Source: Clostridium brassicae | GTDB taxonomy: Bacteria; Bacillota; Clostridia; Clostridiales; Clostridiaceae | DNA: 64,000 bases | Reading direction: 5' to 3' | Assembly (NCBI RefSeq): GCF_026738875.1 | Contig: NZ_JAPQFJ010000003.1 | Coordinates: 186,001-250,000, forward strand | Shown: one piece after another, positions 1-7,306 of the stretch | How the letters are laid out: every line of letters begins with the position of its first letter | Position numbering within the stretch: the first letter of the stretch is position 1 | Translations under genes and position numbers: made by a program | Notes under the pieces: generated by a model | Database searches by the model: none | Told to the model about the DNA's origin: nothing | What the model saw: the letters and a program-made list of their open reading frames with translations, nothing else

Positions 1-821
1 ATACACATTTGTGTTTGCCAGCAGAAGCAGAAGAAAAAATGATTATACAATTACCTATAAGTAAAAAAGAAATAGTAAGAGAAAAAGGCGACATATTAAA
101 CCCCAAAAGAGAAGATAAAGAAGAGTTAGAACAACTAAAAAAAGATATGGGTAGCTATGCTTACAGTGGTCAATATCAGCAAGACCCAGTTCCAGCAGGG
201 GGAGGAATGTTTAAAAAATGGTGGTGGAAATATTGGAAGCCTAAAGGAATGGAGTTACCACCAGTAAGAGTTAAAAACGAGAAAGGCGAGTACATTTTAA
301 TAAATGCAGTAGATTTGCCAGAAAAATTTGACGAACAGGCTCAAAGTTGGGATATGTCTTTTAAAAATAATAAAGATAATGACTATGTAGCTGGTGGTGT
401 TTGGAATAAAAAAGGTGCAAATAGATATATGATAGATTTAGTAAAAGAAAGGATGGAATTTACTGAAAGCTTAGAAGCTATTAGAAAACTCACAATTCAA
501 TATCCAAATGCAAGAAGAAAGCTTGTGGAAGATAAGGCAAATGGTCCTGCAGTTATATCTATGCTTAAAAATGAAATAAGTGGACTAATACCAATTAATC
601 CTGGTGCAGATAGTAAAGAAGCTAGGGCGTTCGCTGTTACTCCTGTAATAGAAAGTGGTAATGTGTATTTACCACATCCAATGATTGCTCCATGGGTAGA
701 TGAATTTATAAACAATTGTGCTAAGTTCCCTAAAGTTTCACATGATGACGATATAGACCAAATGACACAGATACTTAACTATTGGGCAGCAGAAACAAAG
801 ATAAGAATAGCAATTTGTTAA
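1..821 (+). CDS. terL: Phage terminase large subunit, C-terminal part (cut by window edge)
   Basis: The frame is open to the first bases of the window, so the N-terminal ATPase part is missing. What remains contains the segment SGQYQQDP typical just before the nuclease domain of large terminases. The RNase H-like nuclease domain (Terminase_6C type) follows, with the first acidic motif in AQSWDMSFK and the last acidic cluster in SHDDDIDQM. This domain cuts concatemeric DNA at initiation and termination of packaging. In most phages the portal gene follows directly; here it is 5.2 kb away, behind a block of accessory genes. The family call is firm; the true start is not visible. Confidence 0.93.
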   Translation, partial: THLCLPAEAEEKMIIQLPISKKEIVREKGDILNPKREDKEELEQLKKDMGSYAYSGQYQQDPVPAGGGMFKKWWWKYWKPKGMELPPVRVKNEKGEYILINAVDLPEKFDEQAQSWDMSFKNNKDNDYVAGGVWNKKGANRYMIDLVKERMEFTESLEAIRKLTIQYPNARRKLVEDKANGPAVISMLKNEISGLIPINPGADSKEARAFAVTPVIESGNVYLPHPMIAPWVDEFINNCAKFPKVSHDDDIDQMTQILNYWAAETKIRIAIC

Positions 822-822
822 C

Positions 823-846
823 TTCGCTAAACGTGTATTTAGCGAA
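823..846 (+). terminator. Hairpin after terminase gene
   Basis: TTCGCTAAA (823-831), a 6-nt loop and TTTAGCGAA (838-846) form a perfect 9-bp stem immediately after the terminase stop codon. There is no T-tract, so it may be a processing or 3'-end-stabilising hairpin rather than a full intrinsic terminator. A related arm sequence (AACTTCG/CGAAGTT) recurs at 5394-5423. Confidence 0.5.
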
Positions 847-979
847 TACATATATATAAGGCTCATATATCGATTTTAAGGCGTGCAAATATAAATGCAT
901 ATAATTATACCTAAAATTATTTTAACCGCTTTAAATAAGCTTTAAAATGTAATAAATTCAAAACAAACATGTACTCTTG

Positions 980-1037
980 TACGATATAAATTATTTTTAC
1001 GATATAAGTTGACAAATAAGTTACGTAGTATTATAAT
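980..1037 (+). promoter_or_regulatory. Sigma-70 promoter with tandem TACG elements
   Basis: TTGACA (1009-1014), a 17-bp spacer and TATAAT (1032-1037) make a consensus vegetative promoter. Two direct copies of the 13-bp element, TACGATATAAATT (980) and TACGATATAAGTT (998), sit upstream. The second overlaps the first bases of the -35 box and lies 34 bp upstream of the -10. Its position fits a site for a repressor or class II activator. It drives the first accessory block (1233 onward). Confidence 0.8.
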
Positions 1038-1063
1038 AAATATATAAAATAAATGATAAAAGT

Positions 1064-1186
1064 GCCTAATATTTATTTTATGAAGTAAGACCTAATTCAT
1101 ATTGCGTACGAATGTGGATTAGGCTTTCAGAAAACATATAAGCATAACGATTCTATTGCATAATACACTCTATTAATTTAGAGTGT
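1064..1186 (+). promoter_or_regulatory. Structured 5' leader with competing hairpins
   Basis: CCTAATTCATATT (1091-1103) pairs with AATGTGGATTAGG (1111-1123). An upstream GCCTAAT (1064-1070) could compete for the same ATTAGGC strand (1118-1124). A second perfect hairpin, ACACTCTA/TAGAGTGT (1165-1186), is followed by TTTACTTTT. The layout resembles an attenuator-type leader ahead of the first YopX gene. No known riboswitch class was recognised. Confidence 0.4.
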
Positions 1187-1232
1187 TTACTTTTAAATTT
1201 GAATATAATTATAATTATAAGGAGGGAAAGCA

Positions 1233-1667
1233 ATGAGAGAAATTAAATTTAGAGGTAAAAGAGTTGATAATGGTGAATGGGTCTATGGATATTATTGCAA
1301 AGAAGATTTAGGAGAAGAAGGAATAAAGCATGTTATAATACCTGTTTATAGTTATAAGTATGTTGATGGAAAAACAGTAGGCCAATATACAGGACTTAAA
1401 GATAAAAACGATAAGAGAATATATGAAGGTAGTATTGTTAAATACACTTTTGATGTGCCTGGATCAGTATATGCAACAAAAAATGGATTAAAAGAAAGAA
1501 TAAGTGAAGTGTTTTGGTCTGATTGGAGAAGTTCGTTTTCTGTATATGCTGATAAAAATAGTAAATTAGCTAATAATGATTTATTTAGATATGTAAGAAA
1601 TGGAAATACCGTTGAAATAATAGGGAACATATATGATAATCCAGAACTTTTAAAGGGAGGTAAATAA
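1233..1667 (+). CDS. YopX family protein 1
   Basis: This 144-residue protein begins with MREIKFRGK and continues through the family hallmarks GEWVYGYY, VGQYTGLKDKN and IYEGSIVKY, ending in EIIGNIYDNPELL. This is the standard YopX layout in Firmicute phages, a small beta-rich domain of unknown biochemical role. It starts at an ATG 9 nt after GGAGGG and is the first gene behind the promoter at 980-1037. It is followed directly by a second YopX-like gene, so the pair are probable paralogues in one transcript. Confidence 0.9.
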   Translation: MREIKFRGKRVDNGEWVYGYYCKEDLGEEGIKHVIIPVYSYKYVDGKTVGQYTGLKDKNDKRIYEGSIVKYTFDVPGSVYATKNGLKERISEVFWSDWRSSFSVYADKNSKLANNDLFRYVRNGNTVEIIGNIYDNPELLKGGK

Positions 1668-2078
1668 ATGAATAATATTAAATTTAGGTCATATACACCT
1701 AGCGGAATGATTGAAGTTAAAACTGTTGATTTTGAGACAGGATGGGCAACATTTAATGATGTTCTAGGAATTCAAGAATTCAATATAAAAGAGTTTCCAC
1801 TATTACAATTTACAGGACTCCATGATAAAAATGGAAATGAAGTTTACGAAGGAGATATATTATTAAGAGATTTGGGATATGTAAAACAAATGGAGTATAT
1901 ATGTTATGAAAAAGGTATGTTTAAGGGTCATTGGTTTAAAGAATGGAGAAACCCATTTAAAAAGTGGTTTCCGGATGATACAACATTAGATGCTTATAGT
2001 TTTATAAAACAATTTGAAGTCGTAGGAAATATATATGAAAATCCAGAATTACTACAGTTGGACAGAAAAGTCCAATAA
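1668..2078 (+). CDS. YopX family protein 2
   Basis: This 136-residue protein shares the YopX core with its neighbour: FTGLHDKNGNEVYEGDILL and VVGNIYENPELL. The N-terminal strand NNIKFRSYTPSG is diverged, and a Trp/Phe/Lys-rich stretch is inserted around residues 80-105. The ATG directly follows the stop codon of the previous gene, so translation is probably coupled. The function of the family is not established. Confidence 0.85.
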   Translation: MNNIKFRSYTPSGMIEVKTVDFETGWATFNDVLGIQEFNIKEFPLLQFTGLHDKNGNEVYEGDILLRDLGYVKQMEYICYEKGMFKGHWFKEWRNPFKKWFPDDTTLDAYSFIKQFEVVGNIYENPELLQLDRKVQ

Positions 2079-2093
2079 TAAAGGAGGATTAAA

Positions 2094-2246
2094 GTGGATA
2101 AAAGAGAACTTAAACAAAAGACATTGTATATATTTCAAGACCAAGACGACATGTTAAAGAGGATAAGTAAAGAGCATGGAGAAGAAAGCTATCATATAAG
2201 GGCTGCTTTGGATCAGTATTTAGGAAAGTTTAAGGGGGAAAATTAA
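2094..2246 (+). CDS. Small ribbon-helix-helix-like protein
   Basis: A 50-residue protein starting at GTG behind AAGGAGG. The segment TLYIFQDQDDMLKRISKEHG followed by HIRAALDQYLGKF has the strand-helix-helix pattern of RHH (CopG/Arc) DNA-binding proteins. Binding is inferred from pattern only. It sits in the accessory block between terminase and portal. Confidence 0.55.
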   Translation: MDKRELKQKTLYIFQDQDDMLKRISKEHGEESYHIRAALDQYLGKFKGEN

Positions 2247-2247
2247 A

Positions 2248-2451
2248 ATGAAAAATTACACAGTGAGTGTTCCAATAAGCGGATGGGTATGTGTTTCTGT
2301 AGAAGCTAATAACGAGGATGAAGCTATAAGCAAAGCTTTTGAAGAAGCTACATTAGAAGATTTAGAAGAGTGGGAAATGCATAAATGTATAGTAGAAGGA
2401 AATGTATTCCATGGATTAATGAATGAAATTGATATATTTAAAGAAGATTAA
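2248..2451 (+). CDS. Hypothetical small phage protein
   Basis: A 67-residue acidic protein with good RBS spacing (AAGGGGG). The beginning, KNYTVSVPISGWVCVSVEANNEDEAI, resembles small phage proteins with a beta strand followed by an Ala/Glu-rich helix. No function can be assigned. It sits in the same operon as the RHH-like gene. Confidence 0.6.
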   Translation: MKNYTVSVPISGWVCVSVEANNEDEAISKAFEEATLEDLEEWEMHKCIVEGNVFHGLMNEIDIFKED

Positions 2452-2466
2452 ATAGGGGGTGATCAG

Positions 2467-2673
2467 ATGGATATTACAATAAACATTCCATATATAGAAA
2501 GTAATTTTACCAGACGAGTTCCTAAAGAACTAATTGATATTGATTTAAATGAAATAAATCTAACTATTAAAGATTTTGACAATATTAAAGTATTTGAAGG
2601 GTTCGAAGTTTTGTCAGTTACGGAAGATGAAGAATATATATTGTTAAGCCTAGGTAATAAGTTAAAAAAATAG
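2467..2673 (+). CDS. Hypothetical protein
   Basis: A 68-residue, strongly acidic protein behind a GGGGGTGAT site. Alternating hydrophobic and charged residues suggest beta structure. It is not recognised. It follows the 2248 gene by 15 bp in the same transcription unit. Confidence 0.5.
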   Translation: MDITINIPYIESNFTRRVPKELIDIDLNEINLTIKDFDNIKVFEGFEVLSVTEDEEYILLSLGNKLKK

Positions 2674-2683
2674 GAGGTGCAAT

Positions 2684-3067
2684 ATGAATAGTAATTTATA
2701 TAAATTACAAAAAGATTTTGAAATATACTTAAATAATATTTCAACACTAACAAATAAATCATTAGAAGAAGTTTACAAACAAGCTAGAGATTTATCAGAA
2801 ACAACCCCTATGTCTATATCAGATGCTTTAGCAGTTACTGCAAATAAAATAAATGATGTATATGTTGAGAAGAATATTAAACAGGAGAATATGTACAGTT
2901 CATATAAGGTAACCTCAATCCAACCTTGGAAGATGAAAGCTGTTACAAGTAACAACACTTTACAACACTTAGCAATGGCAGGATATTGTACTAATAAAGA
3001 ACTGCAAGACATGAATATAATTAAGTTGAATAGAAATAAAAGGAGAAGTAAGTCTAGCAAAAGCTAG
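2684..3067 (+). CDS. Hypothetical protein
   Basis: A 127-residue mostly helical protein with a basic C-terminal tail (RNKRRSKSSKS), behind AGGAGGTG. It is the last gene of the first accessory block, and its final codons and stop lie inside the intrinsic terminator at 3051-3075. Genes whose stop is embedded in the terminator recur in this phage (12304, 14918, 35392). It is not recognised. Confidence 0.55.
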   Translation: MNSNLYKLQKDFEIYLNNISTLTNKSLEEVYKQARDLSETTPMSISDALAVTANKINDVYVEKNIKQENMYSSYKVTSIQPWKMKAVTSNNTLQHLAMAGYCTNKELQDMNIIKLNRNKRRSKSSKS

Positions 3068-3075
3068 GCTTTTTT
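3051..3075 (+). terminator. Intrinsic terminator
   Basis: AGTCTAGC (3051-3058), loop AAAA, GCTAGGCT (3063-3070) and a T5 run. The 8-bp stem has one G-T pair. It ends the block that begins at 1233, and the next TACG promoter follows 14 bp later. Confidence 0.85.
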
Positions 3076-3088
3076 ATTTGTTATTGTG

Positions 3089-3128
3089 TACGGTATTACT
3101 TTAAAAATAATATAAAATGTAGTATAAT
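3089..3128 (+). promoter_or_regulatory. TACG-element promoter
   Basis: TACGGTATTACTT starts at 3089 and TATAAT is at 3123-3128, the same 34-bp offset seen at the 980-1037 promoter. The -35 region reads TTTAAA, so the promoter may depend on a factor bound at the element. It drives the RHH-like and replication-initiator genes at 3158 and 3318. Confidence 0.72.
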
Positions 3129-3157
3129 ATAAGCATAGGTACGCTGGAGGTGTAAAA

Positions 3158-3316
3158 ATGTTAACTGAAAATGAATTAAGAACTGATTCTATTCCTAAGA
3201 TAAAAGTCACTCCTAATGAAAAACGTGTAATTGAGAATAGAATGGCTGAATTAGGATTCAAAAAGTATGGTAAATATGTTAGATATTGCATTAAGAAGGA
3301 AATGGAGGGTAAGTAA
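3158..3316 (+). CDS. Ribbon-helix-helix-like small protein
   Basis: A 52-residue protein, ATG after GGAGGTG. The stretch IKVTPNEKRVIENRMAELGF followed by YGKYVRYCIKK is the beta-helix-helix pattern of MobC/CopG-like RHH proteins. It lies just upstream of a replication-initiator-like gene, a position often used by copy or initiation regulators. The DNA-binding role is inferred. Confidence 0.6.
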   Translation: MLTENELRTDSIPKIKVTPNEKRVIENRMAELGFKKYGKYVRYCIKKEMEGK

Positions 3317-3317
3317 T

Positions 3318-4043
3318 ATGTCAGTAATTAGAGTTAATAAAGATAAAAATAATCCATATTTACTAATGAATAAAACTGGTTTAAATGATGAAAGACTTAG
3401 CTGGAAAGCAAAAGGATTACTAGCTTATTTATTAAGTCTTCCAGATGATTGGAAGATTTATATAGAAGAACTATCTAAACATTCTAAAGATGGGGTGAAG
3501 TCAACTAGTTCTGGTATAAAAGAACTTATAGAAAACGGATATGTAGAAAGGTCGATACTTAAAGATGAAGAAAATAAGTTTGCTGGATATGAGTATGTAA
3601 TCGCCGAAACGCCGAAATGGGCGAACGGGAAACAGGAGAACCCAAAAAGGCAGGCTACTAAATATCCATTTAAACTAAGTAATAATAAACTAAGTAAAGG
3701 GAACGAAAGAAAGTTATCGTTCTATGAATTGATTGATAACTATAATTTATCATCTATAGAGAAAATAGATGATGCTATAAAGATAATTGAATACTATATA
3801 TCAGTATATGAAGATGTATTTAAAATTAAACATATTAATTATACTGTTGAACAATGGGTTAATATACTAGAAGATATTTTTAAAAACAGTATTTGTGATG
3901 ATACAAATATAGAAGTTCTAAAAAATGCAATAGATAAACATTTTAGTACAAAGTACAAGTATAAAGAAATATATTATTTGCATAACTTTAAAGACAAAGT
4001 AAAAGACAATAGATTATATGAATCAGATATTTTATGTTGTTAA
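3318..4043 (+). CDS. Phage replication initiator, winged-helix N-terminal domain
   Basis: A 241-residue protein. Residues 1-85 (SVIRVNKDKNNPYLLMNK, then LSWKAKGLLAYLLSLPDDW and STSSGIKELIENGYVER) match the winged-helix domain of phage and plasmid replication initiators. A linker with an unusually GC-rich coding patch (about 3600-3650, CGCCGAAA twice) separates it from a helical C-terminal region. The ATG at 3318 is chosen because it follows the upstream stop closely. Its location among late structural genes, downstream of terminase, is unusual. Confidence 0.72.
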   Translation: MSVIRVNKDKNNPYLLMNKTGLNDERLSWKAKGLLAYLLSLPDDWKIYIEELSKHSKDGVKSTSSGIKELIENGYVERSILKDEENKFAGYEYVIAETPKWANGKQENPKRQATKYPFKLSNNKLSKGNERKLSFYELIDNYNLSSIEKIDDAIKIIEYYISVYEDVFKIKHINYTVEQWVNILEDIFKNSICDDTNIEVLKNAIDKHFSTKYKYKEIYYLHNFKDKVKDNRLYESDILCC

Positions 4044-4072
4044 TATTTATATTTAGTAACAGAAAGAGTTTT

Positions 4073-4091
4073 TACCATGGGGCGCGCGAAA
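4073..4091. other. GC-rich patch CCATGGGGCGCGCG
   Basis: In the gap between 4043 and 4108 the sequence switches abruptly to CCATGGGGCGCGCGAAATT, about 14 nearly pure G/C bases in a region otherwise near 25% GC. It has no coding role and just precedes the RBS of the 4108 gene. Its purpose is unknown. Confidence 0.6.
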
Positions 4092-4107
4092 TTAAGGAGG
4101 TTTGATA

Positions 4108-4323
4108 ATGATTATAAAATATGAACCCAGTTTGGTTTTATATACTGATTCTAATATTAGAATCACAACATTGAATATAGGAGAAGAAATTTCCTTTATA
4201 ACAGGTGACGGAACAGTATACAAAGGTAAGCTTATAAACATAAGAAAAAATGATATAACCATCAGTGATAGGAATGACAATAAAACAATTATGAATTTGA
4301 ATAACATAGAGGTATTTATATAG
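4108..4323 (+). CDS. Hypothetical small beta-rich protein
   Basis: A 71-residue protein. The ATG at 4108 is preferred over an upstream TTG because AAGGAGG lies 8 nt before it. The pattern SFITGDGTVYKGKLINIRKNDITI resembles small SH3-like/YopX-like folds, but no family is recognised. Confidence 0.5.
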   Translation: MIIKYEPSLVLYTDSNIRITTLNIGEEISFITGDGTVYKGKLINIRKNDITISDRNDNKTIMNLNNIEVFI

Positions 4324-4331
4324 GAGGAATT

Positions 4332-4559
4332 ATGTGTAAATTTTGTGAAGAAAATTTTGAAATTGATACTATGATAGGAGAAAGACAAGTAATAATAAGG
4401 CTTGATGAAGAAAATAAAGAATGGTTGAAAGTTAGAGTACCGTTTGCCAACAATGGATGGGATAGTGGAGCAATAACAAAACCTTTTAATATTAATTATT
4501 GCCCATTTTGTGGTAAAAGCTTAATTGAGGAGGAGTTAAATGTTTTTAGTGAAAAATAA
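4332..4559 (+). CDS. Zinc-ribbon small protein
   Basis: A 75-residue protein with CKFC at residues 2-5 and CPFCGK near residue 57, a four-Cys zinc-ribbon arrangement with a long insert. No catalytic motif is visible. Its last 20 bases overlap the next gene's start. Confidence 0.6.
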   Translation: MCKFCEENFEIDTMIGERQVIIRLDEENKEWLKVRVPFANNGWDSGAITKPFNINYCPFCGKSLIEEELNVFSEK

Positions 4560-4827
4560 AAAAACAAGAGATCAATTAATTGAAATAGAGTATGGTTACA
4601 ATCCTAATCGGTTTATACAATATTGCAAAACATATCCATGTAAAAATGGATATTATTCTAATATTAAAAAACGTTGGAGAAATTTCTTTTATATGATTTT
4701 ACAATTAGTTATAACGCCTTTTCTTGTAGTTTTCGCATTATATTATGCGATACAAAGTTTATTTCCATATTGCTTGGTTATAACGAAAATTAAATCAGAA
4801 AAAAACAAGGAGGGATTGAATGTATAA
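4540..4827 (+). CDS. Small membrane protein
   Basis: A 95-residue protein with a basic N-terminal half and one strong hydrophobic segment, MILQLVITPFLVVFALYYAI (about residues 51-70). It starts inside the previous gene at an ATG behind GAGGAG. No family is recognised; a single-pass membrane protein is the best description. Confidence 0.55.
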   Translation: MFLVKNKKTRDQLIEIEYGYNPNRFIQYCKTYPCKNGYYSNIKKRWRNFFYMILQLVITPFLVVFALYYAIQSLFPYCLVITKIKSEKNKEGLNV

Positions 4828-5362
4828 ATACACCGATAAAGAATTAAAAGAAATATATGACAATATAGTAATTTTACATGCCAAAAACGAACAAAAAAAT
4901 AAGCATATATTAGATTACTTTGATAAGAAGAAAGTACAACACAAACCTTATACTTTAAAAACAGGGGATTATAGTTTTATGATTAAGGCTATACCAAAGT
5001 TAGGAATAGTAAGGGACATATATTTTGACAACAGTATAGCAATAGAGAGAAAAGCTAACTTAGAAGAATTATCTAACAACATAGGTAATGATCGCACTAG
5101 GTTTACAGATGAACTTATGAGAGCAAAGTTTAAAAATATGTTATTCATAATAGCATTAGAACAAGGCACATGGGGAGATTTAAGTTGGCACAGATATAAA
5201 ACTAAGTACGATAACGAAAGATTTATAAGCACACTAAATGCTTTTCAAATAGATTATAATGTGCATATAGAAATGATTAACGATAAAATAGCGTTTGGTC
5301 ACTATATAAAGAAAAAGTTTGAAATGTATGCTAAAAGATACTTTCTAGCTACAGAAATATAA
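4820..5362 (+). CDS. ERCC4-type (XPF-like) nuclease
   Basis: A 180-residue protein. TGDYSF around Asp50 and the IERK motif at 75-78, followed by LEELSNN, match the GDY...ERK signature of ERCC4 nucleases, which cut branched or flap DNA. Basic residues follow at RTRFTDELMRAKF. The size fits a stand-alone nuclease domain. It probably handles recombination or replication intermediates. It overlaps the previous gene by 8 bp and closes this operon. Confidence 0.78.
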   Translation: MYKYTDKELKEIYDNIVILHAKNEQKNKHILDYFDKKKVQHKPYTLKTGDYSFMIKAIPKLGIVRDIYFDNSIAIERKANLEELSNNIGNDRTRFTDELMRAKFKNMLFIIALEQGTWGDLSWHRYKTKYDNERFISTLNAFQIDYNVHIEMINDKIAFGHYIKKKFEMYAKRYFLATEI

Positions 5363-5393
5363 AAAATTAACATGATATAATGTAAATAGAATG

Positions 5394-5423
5394 AACTTCG
5401 TGAAATGCAGATTTAGCGAAGTT
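5394..5423 (+). promoter_or_regulatory. Hairpin in intergenic region
   Basis: AACTTCG (5394-5400) and CGAAGTT (5417-5423) are perfect inverted arms, with AAAT/ATTT able to extend the stem after two weak positions. Just upstream is ATGATATAATGTAAATAG, also found at 12320-12336 in front of the protease gene. A TATAAT-containing sequence is therefore repeated, but no TACG element stands at the usual distance here. Confidence 0.4.
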
Positions 5424-5493
5424 GTCTTAAAACTCATTTAAACGCAAAATAAGAGCATATAAACATAAAATGTAGAATTAGTCTAGTATGTTG

Positions 5494-5506
5494 TACGATA
5501 TAGCTT
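5494..5506 (+). promoter_or_regulatory. TACG element upstream of 5541 gene
   Basis: TACGATATAGCTT, a member of the 13-bp family, begins 47 bp before the 5541 start codon. No -10 box stands 34 bp downstream, so it may act as an operator in the leader rather than at a promoter. Confidence 0.5.
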
Positions 5507-5540
5507 AAATTTTAAATTTGAGTGTTACGGAGGTAGTTAA

Positions 5541-5711
5541 ATGAAATACATAATTATTTTTTTGCTGTACATATATGGTATGACAGGGATTTTTATTAGT
5601 ATAAAGTTGTTTAAAAACACGATTGGAAAAATACTAGGTGGAGTTTACTTTGGATTGTTCTGGTTGCCGATACTGATAAGTGAAATTATTAAAAGAAGAA
5701 TGGAGGTTTGA
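5541..5711 (+). CDS. Small two-segment membrane protein
   Basis: A 56-residue protein, ATG after ACGGAGGT. Hydrophobic segments IIIFLLYIYGMTGIFI and GVYFGLFWLPILI suggest two membrane passes with a basic end (IIKRRMEV). No family is recognised. It is translationally close to the 5715 gene. Confidence 0.5.
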   Translation: MKYIIIFLLYIYGMTGIFISIKLFKNTIGKILGGVYFGLFWLPILISEIIKRRMEV

Positions 5712-5714
5712 AAA

Positions 5715-5969
5715 ATGAAATATAGAAAGAAACCAGTTGTTATTGAAGCTTGTAAGTTTGTAGTGGGAAGTTTAGCACCAGATTGGTACGCAGAAGAAGT
5801 GAAAAAAGGAAATATAATAGATAATAAAAATTGTTCTGGTGAAATACAAATTATTACACTTGAAGGCGTTATGAAAGCAAAAGAAGGAGACTACATTATA
5901 AAAGGAGTGAATGGAGAACTTTATCCATGCAAACCAGATATTTTTGAAAAGACTTACGAAAAAATCTAA
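5715..5969 (+). CDS. Conserved phage protein of unknown function (KPVVIEA...GDYIIKGVNGE type)
   Basis: An 84-residue protein with the pattern MKYRKKPVVIEA, a variable centre and GDYIIKGVNGELYPCKPDIFE. This layout is very common in phages of Gram-positive and other bacteria, but its function is not known. It lies 12 bp upstream of the portal gene. Confidence 0.75.
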   Translation: MKYRKKPVVIEACKFVVGSLAPDWYAEEVKKGNIIDNKNCSGEIQIITLEGVMKAKEGDYIIKGVNGELYPCKPDIFEKTYEKI

Positions 5970-5981
5970 GGAGGTGATTAT

Positions 5982-7265
5982 ATGAAATTATCTAATATAT
6001 TTGAATTGAAAGCTAGAGATAATAAAAATATCTACACCAAGATTATGAAAACACAAGGCAATAGTCCTCGCTATAGTGATGTGAATTACACTACTATAGC
6101 TAAAGAAGGGTATATGCGTAACTGGATTATATTTAGATGTATGCAAGAAATAATTAAGGGTGCAATACAGTTAAATTGGAAAGTAAAAAGAAAAAATGCT
6201 GATGGAGAAGATGAAGAAATATTAAATCATCCTGCATTAAAAGTATTAGAAAACCCTAATCCTCTTTACGGAGAGTCCGAGTTAATTAAAAGGGCAATAG
6301 CATTTTATTACATACAAGGAGAAGCACCTTTCCACAGAATAGTAACAAGTAATGGGGTAAAAGAATTATATGTTTACAGACCAGACAGAATAAGCTTTAA
6401 CAGTACAGGAGATATAAAAAGACCTTACGAACAAATAAGATATTTAAGCGGATCATATGTAGATATAGAACCAGAAAACTTTATGTTGTGGAAAAACTTT
6501 AACCCTCTTGACGATTGGGACGGATTGGGACATGGCATGAGTATGTTAGAACCTATATTAAAGAATGGAGATTTGCTAAACGAATTAGTTAACTGGAATA
6601 TTTCTCTTTTACAGAATGGTGGAAATTTAAGCGGAGTAATAGCTTTAAATGAAAATGTTACAGATAACCAATTTGACAGAATGGAAGAAAGTTTAAAGAA
6701 CAAACACCAAGGCGTTGAAAATGTAGGTAAATATATGCTATTACAAGGTGTAGCGAGTTATATTAATACTGGGACTAACCCTAAAGACATGGATTGGAAT
6801 GAAGGAAAGAAAAACACAATGCAAGATATTTGTATAGGTATGGGAGTTGACCCTATACTTATCGGATTTAATGAAAATAGCAGCTATAACAATAAAAACG
6901 AAGCTGAAAAAGGGTTATATACTAAAACAGTAATACCACTTATGAGGGAATTATCCGACCAAATGTCATTGTTTTTAAGTTTAGACACAGAAAAAGGAGA
7001 ATATATTGACATAGATTATAGTCATATACCAGTTTTGCAAGAAGACATGAAAGAATTGTATGATAGATTAAGTAAGGCTAAAGACATGACTATTAACGAG
7101 AAAAGAAAAGCTAAAGGAATGGACCCGTTAGACGGTGGAGATATAATAGCGCCAGAAGGTTCATTTGCAATAGTAGATGGAAAAATATATCTACCTATGA
7201 ACTTGATTGAATTAGACAGTGTACAGCAAACTGCACAAGAAGAAAACAAGTCTTTTCTATACTAG
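5982..7265 (+). CDS. Phage portal protein (HK97 family)
   Basis: A 427-residue protein, a normal length for HK97-type portals. Its N-terminal YMRNWIIFRCMQEIIKGAI, central LNHPALKVLENPNP and ENFMLWKNFNP match the portal family, as does the region KNTMQDICIGMGVDPILIGF. Twelve copies form the DNA channel at the capsid vertex and dock the terminase. A strong AGGAGGTG precedes the ATG. Head assembly genes follow directly. Confidence 0.92.
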   Translation: MKLSNIFELKARDNKNIYTKIMKTQGNSPRYSDVNYTTIAKEGYMRNWIIFRCMQEIIKGAIQLNWKVKRKNADGEDEEILNHPALKVLENPNPLYGESELIKRAIAFYYIQGEAPFHRIVTSNGVKELYVYRPDRISFNSTGDIKRPYEQIRYLSGSYVDIEPENFMLWKNFNPLDDWDGLGHGMSMLEPILKNGDLLNELVNWNISLLQNGGNLSGVIALNENVTDNQFDRMEESLKNKHQGVENVGKYMLLQGVASYINTGTNPKDMDWNEGKKNTMQDICIGMGVDPILIGFNENSSYNNKNEAEKGLYTKTVIPLMRELSDQMSLFLSLDTEKGEYIDIDYSHIPVLQEDMKELYDRLSKAKDMTINEKRKAKGMDPLDGGDIIAPEGSFAIVDGKIYLPMNLIELDSVQQTAQEENKSFLY

Positions 7266-7306
7266 AAAGAAAGGAGGTTGATAAGGAAGAAAGGATTAAT
7301 AAAAGA

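Larger units (their letters stand above)
822..1232 (+). other. Non-coding interval with hairpins, repeats and a strong promoter
   Basis: No ORF with a credible start is seen in this 411-bp gap. It contains a perfect 9-bp hairpin right after the terminase stop (823-846), an AT-rich stretch with TTTTAAGGC/TTTAAA-type repeats (871-950), two TACG elements and a consensus promoter (980-1037). A structured leader (1064-1186) precedes the first YopX gene. Similar AT-rich TTTAA stretches recur at 5430-5470 and 23290-23400. Confidence 0.7.

Noticed and set aside
4073-4091. GC island as cos site of prophage 1
   Set aside because: It lies 3 kb downstream of the large terminase gene and not near a small terminase or HNH gene, where cos is expected. 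Kept only as an unexplained patch.
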